Below, in pieces: positions 8,529 to 16,829 of a stretch of DNA of 64,000 nucleotides (positions are counted from its first letter, which is position 1; each line of letters begins with the position of its first letter). This DNA comes from PLanc-01 sp034678485 (GTDB lineage: Bacteria > Planctomycetota > Phycisphaerae > Sedimentisphaerales > Anaerobacaceae), in assembly GCA_034678485.1 (NCBI GenBank), contig JAXDBU010000134.1, positions 13,138 through 77,137 of the forward strand, written 5' to 3'. The notes under the pieces were generated by a model that saw nothing but the letters and a program-made list of their open reading frames with translations, was not told the origin of the DNA and did no database searches. The translations under genes and the position numbers were made by a program.

Positions 8529-11012
8529 ATGGCTTGTTGGTTGCGTGGATTGGTCGCGGCAATGGTCGTTTCCTGTGTCACAGGTCTGTCGTGGAGCCAG
8601 GGGCACTTGGAACAGGTGGAGTGCACCGGCGTCGTGCTGGATGACGAAGGCCATCTTGTCTCGGAGGCCGACGTGGTTTGTGCCGAGCAGCGTTACGACT
8701 ACGGGGCGGGCTCGATTACGTGGGGGACGCCCAGCCGGACAACCTCGGACTCCAGTGGCAGGTTCCGGACGCAGGTCCGCGCCGAGCGAAAGGACTGCGT
8801 CTGGGTCGTCGCCTGGAAGAAAGGGCACTCTCTGGGGTGGCAACGGATGCGGAACACCGGCTCGGCCAAGAATCTCACGATCCGGCTCTCCCAGCCGGCC
8901 ATTCTGGCGGGTGTCGTCGTCGATGAGAGCGGCAAACCGGTCCCCGGCGCCACGGTCCGGCCCTGTCTGAAGATGGATTGGATGGGCGGGTCGCTCGGCG
9001 TTCGTTTCGACGAGCCTCGCGAGTGGGTCACCGTCCAGACCGACGCACAGGGTCGTTTCCAGTTTGACAACATCCCCGCCGCGGCCTCGGCGGACTTCTG
9101 GGTCGAGGCCCCCGGCTGGGCCTCCTCTTGGACGTACTGGGAGAAGGAACTGTCCAATTCCGCGGGAAGCCAGTTCAAAGCGGGCCAGACCGATATTCCT
9201 ATTGTGGTGAAACCCGAGGCGATCATTCACGGCAGGGTGATCGACGAGGACAGCGGCAAAGGCATTGCAGGCGTCGTAGTCCTGGCCCGCCCGAACGCCC
9301 GATACGCCAACTACTCGTGCGTCGATCCGGTCACTTCCGGCCCGGACGGCGCCTTCGTCTACCGCGGTCTGACCGCCGGTGACTACTCGCTCCAGATCGT
9401 CGCGCCGCACGAGCATACCGCCGAATGGACCGGCCAGGACGTGAGAGTCACGGCCGTCGCGAGGCAGACGGTCGATGTCAAGATCCCCGTGGGCAAAGGC
9501 GGACTGATCGAGGTCACGGTTCTGGATGCCGCGACGGGACGAGCCATCGAGAGCGCGCAAGCAGTCGTCAGCCAGCAAGCCAATTTCGGCATCCACCCCT
9601 GCTGGTGGTATTCGGCATGCGCCGATCCGAACGGAGTCGTCCGCCTCCGCGCACCGGCGGGAGAATGCCATCTGGTCACGTGCGCAGAGGCATACGCCGA
9701 CTTCAGCGATTCGGAGCCGGCCATTGTGACCGAGGGCCAAGTGCTTCGCCGGAAGGTCAGGTTGGACGCCTTCCCCGTCGTGACGGGGATCGTGCGCAAT
9801 CCGGACGGACAGCCTGCCGCGGGTGTGCTCGTGGCTTCCAAACCGATCTGCGAGGAGCCTGCGACCACCGACGAGCAGGGCCGGTTCCGAGTCACATGGC
9901 CGCCTAGCGAGAGTGTGGAGAACGTGCTGGTGCTGGCCCGAGACCCGGACCATAATCTGGCGGGCTTGACGGATGTGAAGGACCAATCCCGGCCCGTCGA
10001 GGTGACGCTGGCGCCCGCCTTCGCGGTCGGGGGCCGCATCACGGACCCCAATGGCAAGCCAATCCACCAGGCCGTGATTTCATTGTGCGCCTCCATGCCC
10101 GGCTGGTGGACCGATGCGGCGCCACACGTCCTGAGCGACGCCAACGGTTTCTATGAAGCGCGTGCGATCCCCGCGCCCCGCGACGGTTTTACCTACCGAC
10201 TGCAGGTGAAAGCGCAGGGCTACGGCCCAACGGCGCTGACGACCTTGCCCTTTGACAGCGCCCGGGATGGGCGGGTCATGGTGGGGACGATCAGCCTGCC
10301 GGTAGCGGACAAGTCCATCTCCGGCGTGGTGGTCGATGCGAACGGAGCCCCGGGCGCGGGCCTGCCCATCTTCATCACCGGGCCGGATGGCAGCTACATA
10401 GCAGGCCAGCCGCAGATTCAGACCGTCAGCGACGCGCAGGGTCGATTCTCCGTCGAGGGTGTGTGCGCCGGTCCGCTGCAAATCCAGGCCAGTTTCAGCA
10501 GCAGTCCGGGCGGCGTGGGAATGCTCGACGCCCAGGGCGGCGACCAGAATGCCAAGGTCATCCTCGGCCGCAGCGGTGTACACATCGAAGTCACATCCCT
10601 GCTCGGCAAGCCCCTGCCGGACACCAGACCACTGCTCGATCTGCCCGCGGAGCAGATGCAGGGCAAAGCGGTGCTCCTGTGCTTCTTCGACATGAACCAG
10701 CGACCGTCGCGGTACTACCTGACCGCGCTGGCCACGCGGGCGGAGGAACTTGGGCAAAAGAATGTGACACTGATTGCGGTCCAGGCCGCTGAGACAAATC
10801 GGGCCACCCTGGAACAGTGGTTCAAGGAACAGAACATCACTGTGCCCGTCGGATCGATCCAAGGGGACGTAAAGAAAGTGACATCCGCCTGGGGCGTCCA
10901 GTCCCTGCCGTGGTTGATCCTGACGGACAAGAACCACAGAGTGATTGCGGAAGGGTTCACGGTGGACGAATTGAGCGAGAAGATGAAGGCGACGGAGTTA
11001 CCGGTGCGGTGA
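8529..11012 (+). CDS. Secreted protein with carboxypeptidase-regulatory-like repeats and degenerate thioredoxin domain
   Basis: 827 residues. The start at 8529 is chosen for the CGGAGG ribosome site at 8518-8523 and the signal peptide (MACWLRGLVAAMVVSCVTG, cleavage probably after WSQG). About six beta-sandwich repeats of the carboxypeptidase-regulatory type follow, marked by G.V.DE.GKPVPGA..R / TDAQGRFQFDNIP motifs. The C-terminal ~130 residues are the same thioredoxin-like fold as the neighbours, with CFFDMNQRPSR in place of the CXXC and WGVQSLPWLILTD at the cis-proline. Two dozen bases separate its stop from the third paralogue. Similar repeat-plus-thioredoxin architectures occur beside Planctomycete BlaR1/M56 peptidases, but none is present here. 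Molecular function unknown. Confidence 0.75.
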   Translation: MACWLRGLVAAMVVSCVTGLSWSQGHLEQVECTGVVLDDEGHLVSEADVVCAEQRYDYGAGSITWGTPSRTTSDSSGRFRTQVRAERKDCVWVVAWKKGHSLGWQRMRNTGSAKNLTIRLSQPAILAGVVVDESGKPVPGATVRPCLKMDWMGGSLGVRFDEPREWVTVQTDAQGRFQFDNIPAAASADFWVEAPGWASSWTYWEKELSNSAGSQFKAGQTDIPIVVKPEAIIHGRVIDEDSGKGIAGVVVLARPNARYANYSCVDPVTSGPDGAFVYRGLTAGDYSLQIVAPHEHTAEWTGQDVRVTAVARQTVDVKIPVGKGGLIEVTVLDAATGRAIESAQAVVSQQANFGIHPCWWYSACADPNGVVRLRAPAGECHLVTCAEAYADFSDSEPAIVTEGQVLRRKVRLDAFPVVTGIVRNPDGQPAAGVLVASKPICEEPATTDEQGRFRVTWPPSESVENVLVLARDPDHNLAGLTDVKDQSRPVEVTLAPAFAVGGRITDPNGKPIHQAVISLCASMPGWWTDAAPHVLSDANGFYEARAIPAPRDGFTYRLQVKAQGYGPTALTTLPFDSARDGRVMVGTISLPVADKSISGVVVDANGAPGAGLPIFITGPDGSYIAGQPQIQTVSDAQGRFSVEGVCAGPLQIQASFSSSPGGVGMLDAQGGDQNAKVILGRSGVHIEVTSLLGKPLPDTRPLLDLPAEQMQGKAVLLCFFDMNQRPSRYYLTALATRAEELGQKNVTLIAVQAAETNRATLEQWFKEQNITVPVGSIQGDVKKVTSAWGVQSLPWLILTDKNHRVIAEGFTVDELSEKMKATELPVR

Positions 11013-11032
11013 CTTGGAAAGGACGATGTCTC

Positions 11033-13588
11033 ATGCGAAGAACGATCGTGGGCGGCTGTGTGGTCCTTCTGTGGGCCGGCGTCTGTTTTGCTCGTGGCGT
11101 CACGATCACCGGCAGGGTCGTCGATTGCGAGGCCCGACCGGTGGGCGAAGCGGAGGTGGCGGTCATCGAGAATGGTCCCGACTGGGACACGCAGCTTCAG
11201 GAGGCCAGGGTGTGCGGACCGATCGGGCGGACGGACGGCCAAGGTCTATTCGAGGTCAAGGCGGACGTTGAGTCCCTGCGCAACGCGTTCGTCGTCGTCC
11301 GGAAGCCGGGTCTGGCCATGGCCTGGGACAAAGCCCCGATAGAAGCCGGCAGCGCGAGCCACATCCGCTTCCATCTGGTCATGGAGAAACCGGCGACAAT
11401 CTCGGGCCGAGTGCTGGATAGGTTCGGCCGGGCGGTCGCTGGGGCAAACGTGCGGGCCGTGCCCAAGACCTCCTATCTGACGACACTGGACCAGAGTCCG
11501 ATCTCCCTGCCGGAGTCGTGGCTGTCCGCCACGACCGACACGGAGGGCCGATTTCGGTTCGATGCCTTCTCTGTAAATGTGCTCTGCGACTTCTGGGTCC
11601 GGACGCACGGTGACCCCGGCGCGTATACTTTCAGCACGCACTTTCTGCCCGGGTGCGGCTACGAGGTCGGGCGCACGGACATCCAGCTCGTCCTGCCCAC
11701 CCTGCGCCGGGTCCAGGGTCGCGTCGTGGAACAGGGTTCGGGCCGACCCGTGGCCGGCGTGGACTTGGAGATCTCGCCTCCCCGCGGCCAGAATCGCAGG
11801 GAGGACGTCAAGGATTCGTATCTCCTGTATCAGGCTCGTTCGGACGCGAACGGATTGTTCATATTCCCGGGCGTGCCGGAGGGTGAACATGAGATCAGAG
11901 TGGCCTACCGTGAACGGGGATTGGCCGATTGGGTCGCCGAGCCGATCCCCGTCCAGGTCGGAGCGGACTACGACAGCGACAACGTGACCGTGCAGGTCGA
12001 TCGGGGAGGGATCGTCGAGGTGCTAGCGCGCGATGCTCGGACCCACGAGGCCCTTGCCGGCATCTGCATATCGGTGGCCGGCATCCTGTCTCCTTCTCAG
12101 CTCCCGCATACAGACAGCAAGGGCATCGCGCGGGCCCGTGTTCGGGCGGGAGAATCGAGTGTTCTGATATCGAGTGGCATTGCCCAGAACAGGGACTATC
12201 GAAGTTGGAGGTCCGCGAGTTCAGGTCCGAGCAGTCGGTTTGTCGTCGAGCGAGGCGAGACCGTCCGCCTGGAGGCGGACTTGGAACGCGCCAACAGGAT
12301 ACGTGGTACGGTCGTCGACCCAAATGGCAGAGCGGTGGTTGGAGCTACGGTCACATTGCATCCCCTGGGAACCGGCAGCCGGATCATCTCGAACGTGGGA
12401 GACGAGGGCGCCACAGATGCCGCGGGTCGATTCGAGTTCCCCTGCGGCGAGGCAGACCCTGTCGGCTGGCACGTGACTGCCTGCTGCGAAGAGCAAGGCG
12501 GGGCGGGCATTGCCGAGATCACCACGCTTCAAGAGCCTGTGAAGATCGCACTCAGACCCGCCGTGACCGTCAAGGGGACCGTCGTGACGGAAGACGGCAT
12601 CGGAATCCCCTCGGCCCGCGTGGCTGTGTTGACCCATGTCAGTGGGGCGGTATCCAGCGTGACGACGGAGACCCTGTGCGATGGCGGCGGCGTCTTTTCC
12701 ATCCCGGCTGTGCTGCCGGCCGATGCCGCGGTCACACACAGGTTGTGCGTGGATGCCTCTGGCTATGGCCCGAAATCGTATGTGGACGTCGAGGTCTCGG
12801 ATCAGGCCGGGGCGACGACCGATCTGGGCAGGATCGCCCTCCCTGTCGCCAACGAATCCCTCTCGGGAATCGTGGTGGATGCCAGCGACCAGCCTGCGGC
12901 GGGAATTCCGATCTTCTTACGCAGGGCTTCTCGCGAGGCAATCCAGCCCCAGAAGACGACAGCCACGGACGAGGGCGGCCGGTTCCGCTTCGAGCGGATA
13001 TGCAAAGGCCCGGCGCACCTCCAGGCCAGTTTCTCCAACAGTCCTCGCGGCTGGGCCAGCACGAAAGTCGAAGCCGGCCGGCAGGACGTCCGGATCGTGC
13101 TGAAGCCTGGAGAACAGTCCGCGAACCTTCGCATCGCGGCCGGCCTCTCGCAGGGCTCTCCGCAGTACGTGAGCTTGGCGGGCAAGCAACTGGCCCAGGT
13201 CAAGGGCCTGGAATCCCTGGCGCCGCCGGAGGCCGCGGACAAGCCTGTGCTCATTTTGTTCATGGACCAGCAACAGCGCCCGTCTCGCAGGATCGCGTCG
13301 GAACTGGCTGGACGGATGGATCTCCTCCGAGGAAAGGGAATCAAGATCGTGGCCATGCAGGTCGCCACGGTGGATCGTACGGAACTCGACCGGTGGTTCG
13401 CCGACCAGAAGATCCCGTTCCAAGCTCAGGTTCTCGAAGGCGACTTCAACAAACTGCGGTATGCCTGGGGAGTGCAGTCCCTGCCGTGGTTGATCCTGAC
13501 GGACAAGGACCACGTCGTGCGGGCGGAGGGGTTCCAGCTCGGCGAACTCGATGGCATGCTGGCTCAGTCCACGGAGGCGCAGAAGTAG
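11033..13588 (+). CDS. Secreted protein with carboxypeptidase-regulatory-like repeats and degenerate thioredoxin domain (third paralogue)
   Basis: 851 residues from the ATG at 11033, preceded by GGAAAGGACG and followed by a signal peptide (MRRTIVGGCVVLLWAGVCFA). Several carboxypeptidase-regulatory-like repeats fill residues ~25-700, each with a DxxGRFxF core (TDTEGRFRFDAF, TDAAGRFEFPCG, TDEGGRFRFERI). The C-terminal thioredoxin-like domain has FMDQQQRPSR where the CXXC would be, then WGVQSLPWLILTD and EGFQLGELDGMLAQ, almost identical to the first paralogue's C-terminus (EGFQLGELDGILAQ). The DNA encoding the WGVQSLPWL block is also nearly identical among all three genes, which points to recent duplication or gene conversion. 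Probably the last gene of the three-gene unit. Confidence 0.75.
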   Translation: MRRTIVGGCVVLLWAGVCFARGVTITGRVVDCEARPVGEAEVAVIENGPDWDTQLQEARVCGPIGRTDGQGLFEVKADVESLRNAFVVVRKPGLAMAWDKAPIEAGSASHIRFHLVMEKPATISGRVLDRFGRAVAGANVRAVPKTSYLTTLDQSPISLPESWLSATTDTEGRFRFDAFSVNVLCDFWVRTHGDPGAYTFSTHFLPGCGYEVGRTDIQLVLPTLRRVQGRVVEQGSGRPVAGVDLEISPPRGQNRREDVKDSYLLYQARSDANGLFIFPGVPEGEHEIRVAYRERGLADWVAEPIPVQVGADYDSDNVTVQVDRGGIVEVLARDARTHEALAGICISVAGILSPSQLPHTDSKGIARARVRAGESSVLISSGIAQNRDYRSWRSASSGPSSRFVVERGETVRLEADLERANRIRGTVVDPNGRAVVGATVTLHPLGTGSRIISNVGDEGATDAAGRFEFPCGEADPVGWHVTACCEEQGGAGIAEITTLQEPVKIALRPAVTVKGTVVTEDGIGIPSARVAVLTHVSGAVSSVTTETLCDGGGVFSIPAVLPADAAVTHRLCVDASGYGPKSYVDVEVSDQAGATTDLGRIALPVANESLSGIVVDASDQPAAGIPIFLRRASREAIQPQKTTATDEGGRFRFERICKGPAHLQASFSNSPRGWASTKVEAGRQDVRIVLKPGEQSANLRIAAGLSQGSPQYVSLAGKQLAQVKGLESLAPPEAADKPVLILFMDQQQRPSRRIASELAGRMDLLRGKGIKIVAMQVATVDRTELDRWFADQKIPFQAQVLEGDFNKLRYAWGVQSLPWLILTDKDHVVRAEGFQLGELDGMLAQSTEAQK

Positions 13589-13606
13589 GCCGGCTCATGC
13601 TTTGAA

Positions 13607-13702
13607 GAGCGAGCTTCACACAAAGGCACAAGGACACGAAGAAGACCGATGCAGAAATGGTCTCTGCAGTCCGTGGCTTCGTGGCTCTGTGTGAGACCGC
13701 TC
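13607..13702. repeat. Long imperfect inverted repeat downstream of the tandem paralogues
   Basis: The segment can fold back on itself. The 5' side GAGCG...TTCACACAAAGGCAC...CACGAAG pairs imperfectly with CTTCGTGGCTCTGTGTGAG...CGCTC, and a perfect inner stem TGCAGA/TCTGCA is centred near 13659. It contains repeated CACAAAGG-type units. It starts 18 bases after the stop of the third paralogue, so it could act as a 3' structure; it also resembles dispersed intergenic repeats of this kind of genome. No U-run follows. Confidence 0.5.
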
Positions 13703-13808
13703 TTTGCGAGATACCTGCGGAAGCCTGCCCTCGACCCGATCAGTGGCGGGGATCCATGCTTCTGACGCACGAAGCTTCACGAACGACGCACGACGCACCG
13801 GTTTGTAG

Positions 13809-13825
13809 GGTGGGCTGTGCCCACC
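13809..13825. repeat. Perfect short palindrome GGTGGGC-TGT-GCCCACC
   Basis: Seven-base arms with a three-base loop in the space between two convergent genes, 54 bases from the SUMF1-like stop. The wording GTAGGGTGGGC...GCCCACCG is a type commonly dispersed in bacterial intergenic DNA. It may act as a bidirectional 3' structure, but there is no T-run. Confidence 0.5.
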
Positions 13826-13878
13826 GTTCTGGCGGTCGCCTCCCAAGAGACAGTAGCTGTCCTGGGTTCCCCGAGAAC

Positions 13879-14733
13879 TCATTGAGGAGGGGTATAGTCC
13901 AGAGCGACGCGAAATCCGATGTTCCGCTGGAAGGGGGCGCCCCACCAGCGAGAGGCGCAGCGGCAGTCCGCAGCGTCTTTGCCCACTTCACCGCCCCGAA
14001 CAACACGCGCCTCCGCAGGAACACCGGGATTCTTCACAGGAGACGGCCCCTTAGGGTCGATAGTCCCGGCGTCCTGATAGTTTTTGGCCCAATAGTCCTG
14101 ACACCATTCCCAGGCGTTCCCATGCATGTCGTAGAGAACGAATGAATTTGGCTTTTTCAAGCCTACAGGATGGTAGATCGCGGTATTAGAGTACCACGCG
14201 TATTCCTTTAGATTCTCATCACTGTCTCCGAAACAGAACCGACCACTACTACCCGCGCGACATGCATACTCCCACTCCGCCTCAGTGGGGAGCCTTCCAC
14301 CAACCTTGGCACAGAATGCAGCCGCCTGCCCCCAAGTGACCGAGTTCTGCGGATAGTCCCGCCCGGGAGCAGCAATCTGGTTCGGGTTCTTCCCCGTTAT
14401 GGCCGCGTACTGGTCTTGTGTGACTTCGTATTTACCCAGGTAGAAAGGCCGCGTAATCTGTACCTGTCTTACCGGGCCCTCGCAAGACTTCCTGCCCTTT
14501 TCGGAATCGGGAGAACCCATAGCGAAACTCCCCGCAGGAATCAAAACAAACTCCATACGAACGCCACTACCCAGATCGAGCGTCTTGTCTGATGGCTTGC
14601 CCGCATTCGGGTCTGTAGTGAACCTTGAAGGCTTCTGCCAAAGCGCCGCATTCTGGTTGATGTTCTCGACCATCGATTCACAACCCGCAATTAGTAGTAC
14701 CATCATAATCAGATAGATCACACGACCGACCAT
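13879..14733 (-). CDS. SUMF1/formylglycine-generating-enzyme-like lipoprotein
   Basis: 284 residues from the ATG at 14733, chosen because AAGGAG lies 8 bases upstream and because it gives a lipoprotein signal (MVGRVIYLIMMVLLIAGC, lipidation at C18). The SUMF1 fold is marked by FVLIPAGSFAMGSP, PFYLGKYEVTQDQY, RLPTEAEWEYACRAG, DMHGNAWEWCQDYW, VVRGGEVG and IGFRVAL. True sulfatase-activating FGEs use two active-site cysteines; here the position after RGG is V/G and only the later cysteine (DCRCASR) is kept, so activity as an FGE is unlikely. It sits 151 bases downstream of the ankyrin lipoprotein gene in the same orientation, in lower-GC DNA (48% in the line at 14161). Surface lipoprotein of unknown role. 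Confidence 0.8.
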   Translation of the reverse strand: MVGRVIYLIMMVLLIAGCESMVENINQNAALWQKPSRFTTDPNAGKPSDKTLDLGSGVRMEFVLIPAGSFAMGSPDSEKGRKSCEGPVRQVQITRPFYLGKYEVTQDQYAAITGKNPNQIAAPGRDYPQNSVTWGQAAAFCAKVGGRLPTEAEWEYACRAGSSGRFCFGDSDENLKEYAWYSNTAIYHPVGLKKPNSFVLYDMHGNAWEWCQDYWAKNYQDAGTIDPKGPSPVKNPGVPAEARVVRGGEVGKDAADCRCASRWWGAPFQRNIGFRVALDYTPPQ

Positions 14734-14884
14734 TGTTGTGCTCCTTCCAAGGATGTTGCCGTTCTGGGCGAACCACCGCCGCTGAGGATAGGCTCGCCGT
14801 CTATGCTGAAGCGTTAGATTGCGATCGGCTGCAACATGGGCACTGGCGAGTGGTTTCGATACGCTTTCCATTATCTTCGGGCAA

Positions 14885-16207
14885 TCATATAATACCCAAG
14901 CACTTCTTAGCGGCTGTCACGCAATCATTTGTCTTCTGACTGGAATCACGGCTCTGGTAGCATTCCACGATCTGGCGACAGGCGGTAGCACACAGTTCGC
15001 ACTGCTTTGCCTTGGCTTGGCACATCTTCTTCACTCGTGACAAATCGGACGTATCGCGCCACTCTGCCCGGTGTATCTCTTGTACGCCTGAAATCGCAGC
15101 TACCACGCTTCGTCCCAAAGCGCCGGCAAGCTCACGAACGAGGTCCTCTGTGAAGACTTGCGTTATCTGCTTGCTATACGTCCGGGCATCCTGCCTGTAG
15201 GCGAGGGACGCCTTTTCGTAGTAGTGGCCGGCCGCCGTGAAGTGTTGGACGGCGGCGTTCTTTCCCTCAGATTGTTCACACCATTTCGCGAGCAGCTTGC
15301 TACTCACAGCGGCCGCGTAGAGACCTTCCGGGGCGTCCTCAACATAGTTCGACTTGGCTCCAACACTAATGAGATACTCTGCAGTCTCAATGTTGTCGTT
15401 ACACGCAGCAAAGTCCAAGCAGGAGAACTTCCGTGTTGGATGCTGTGCATTGACTTCAGCGCCTGCATTCACCAGTTGTTTTGCACTGCCAGCATCGTTC
15501 TCCCTTGCTGCGAACATCAAAGCGGTAAAACCCGTTGAACTGACGCGATTGACATCGGCGCCTTTTGCGATCAAGAGACCCACAATATCGCTGTGCTTTC
15601 GCCCGCCAGCATCCATTACCGGAGTCACTTGCTCAGAGTCTGTGATGTTGACATCGGCGCCGTTCTCGAGCAGTGCCTTCACGACACTGGCGTGCCCGTG
15701 ATAGGCTGATATGGACAAGGCCGTACCAAAACCGAAGTTGGCATTGACATCGGCACCCTGAGAAATGAGAAATGACACCATGTCAACGTGCCCTGCATAG
15801 GATGCAACCATCAGGGCGGTCACGCTGTCTGCGGTCTTGGCATCGATCTTCGCACCACGCTCCAGCAAAAGGCGAGCAACAGGCACATCCCCACGGGCGG
15901 CGGCGTGATAGAGGGGTGTGCCAACACTGCGTACGTCGGCATCAGCACCCGCATCCAAGAGTCGCCTGACGACTTCCACTTGGCCCTCAAGTGCCGCCCA
16001 GTGCAGCGGTGCATTGCCCGTACAATCGATGTCATTTATGTATCGGCCGCGCTCGATGAGTCTGAGGGCTTTATCGGTATTGCCGGCCCTTATTGCTGCG
16101 TGCAAAGGATACGAGGGACCGCATCCTGTAAGTAACGTTAGGCCAAAGAAGAGGCAAGCTACGAAGAAGGCAAGAGAGCTGACCTTGTTCACGAGTGCGG
16201 GTCTCAT
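14885..16207 (-). CDS. Ankyrin-repeat lipoprotein with cysteine-rich C-terminus
   Basis: 440 residues from the ATG at 16207, placed 9 bases after AGGAAGG; an in-frame ATG three codons earlier is less well spaced. A lipobox (LLTGC, C29) indicates a lipoprotein. About seven ankyrin repeats cover residues ~30-275 (APLHWAALEGQVEVVRRLLD, TALMVASYAGHVDMVSFLIS, TALSISAYHGHASVVKALLE, and others). The tail is different: a helical segment with MC, QC, LC, AC, EC, DC and KC cysteines in the last ~50 residues, in C-x6-C-x2-C-x3-C-x5-C spacing, reminiscent of four-helix copper-binding proteins but not clearly assigned. It precedes the SUMF1-like gene in a low-GC patch (45% in the line at 15361). Probably a periplasmic or surface interaction protein. 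Confidence 0.8.
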   Translation of the reverse strand: MRPALVNKVSSLAFFVACLFFGLTLLTGCGPSYPLHAAIRAGNTDKALRLIERGRYINDIDCTGNAPLHWAALEGQVEVVRRLLDAGADADVRSVGTPLYHAAARGDVPVARLLLERGAKIDAKTADSVTALMVASYAGHVDMVSFLISQGADVNANFGFGTALSISAYHGHASVVKALLENGADVNITDSEQVTPVMDAGGRKHSDIVGLLIAKGADVNRVSSTGFTALMFAARENDAGSAKQLVNAGAEVNAQHPTRKFSCLDFAACNDNIETAEYLISVGAKSNYVEDAPEGLYAAAVSSKLLAKWCEQSEGKNAAVQHFTAAGHYYEKASLAYRQDARTYSKQITQVFTEDLVRELAGALGRSVVAAISGVQEIHRAEWRDTSDLSRVKKMCQAKAKQCELCATACRQIVECYQSRDSSQKTNDCVTAAKKCLGII

Positions 16208-16829
16208 GGCAGGCATCCTTCCTGCCGGTGAACATCTACCACCGCGTAATTCAGGAGACGGTGAAGGACGTTGACCGCAAAAGAAGACTATTTGTCCAAC
16301 TACCCCGAGGAACAAGTACTGTCCCGAGAAACAAGCAGCCATCCAGGGTCTGCCAATCGAGTTCATGAACCACTCTCCTATACGGTATGCGCCTTATGAT
16401 ACCCACGCAGTGAAGCCGACTGCAATAGCTCGGGCAATCGGCTGTGAACTATTTCGGTGTGAGAAGCATCTGTTCTGGCGCAAGATCGGGCAGCTTCTTC
16501 CTTCTGTGGTGTGTCCCTGCGTCCTTCTTGTCGTAGCCCAGCCATACGTGCATTCGCCTTTATCCAGAAGCCATGCTCAATCGTAAGCTCCTGTATGCGC
16601 CTGGATCAACTGTGTGGAATCTGCGAAGGTGTATCAAGCGTGTCAGGCACATCTTCTCCATATGGTCGCGTAACTCTTTATTGAAAAAGAGCTTAGAGGC
16701 GCCGCCCACTTCTTGGTTATTGCCATTTAGGGTACCATGGCGGAGGCTCGAGTGCGGCAAACTCTCGCGGGTGGTATCCGCCGTTTACGCTGGGTTTATG
16801 CGGCTTCGAGGCGGCTCGATTCAGACGCG
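16208..16829. other. Intergenic region without recognised gene
   Basis: 622 bases between the ankyrin gene start and the end of the beta-helix gene, both on the minus strand. It should carry the promoter of the ankyrin gene, but I could not identify convincing -35/-10 boxes. Small open frames are present on both strands without ribosome sites or recognisable products. No tRNA or repeat was seen. Confidence 0.4.

Noticed and set aside
6633..10067. Long open frame on the minus strand opposite the first two thioredoxin-like genes
   Set aside because: Antisense shadow of GC-rich codons; no ribosome site, no recognisable domain, while the plus-strand genes have signal peptides and domains.
13879..14733. 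Reading the SUMF1 protein as a true sulfatase-activating FGE
   Set aside because: The first active-site cysteine position is not cysteine and no sulfatase gene is in the window.
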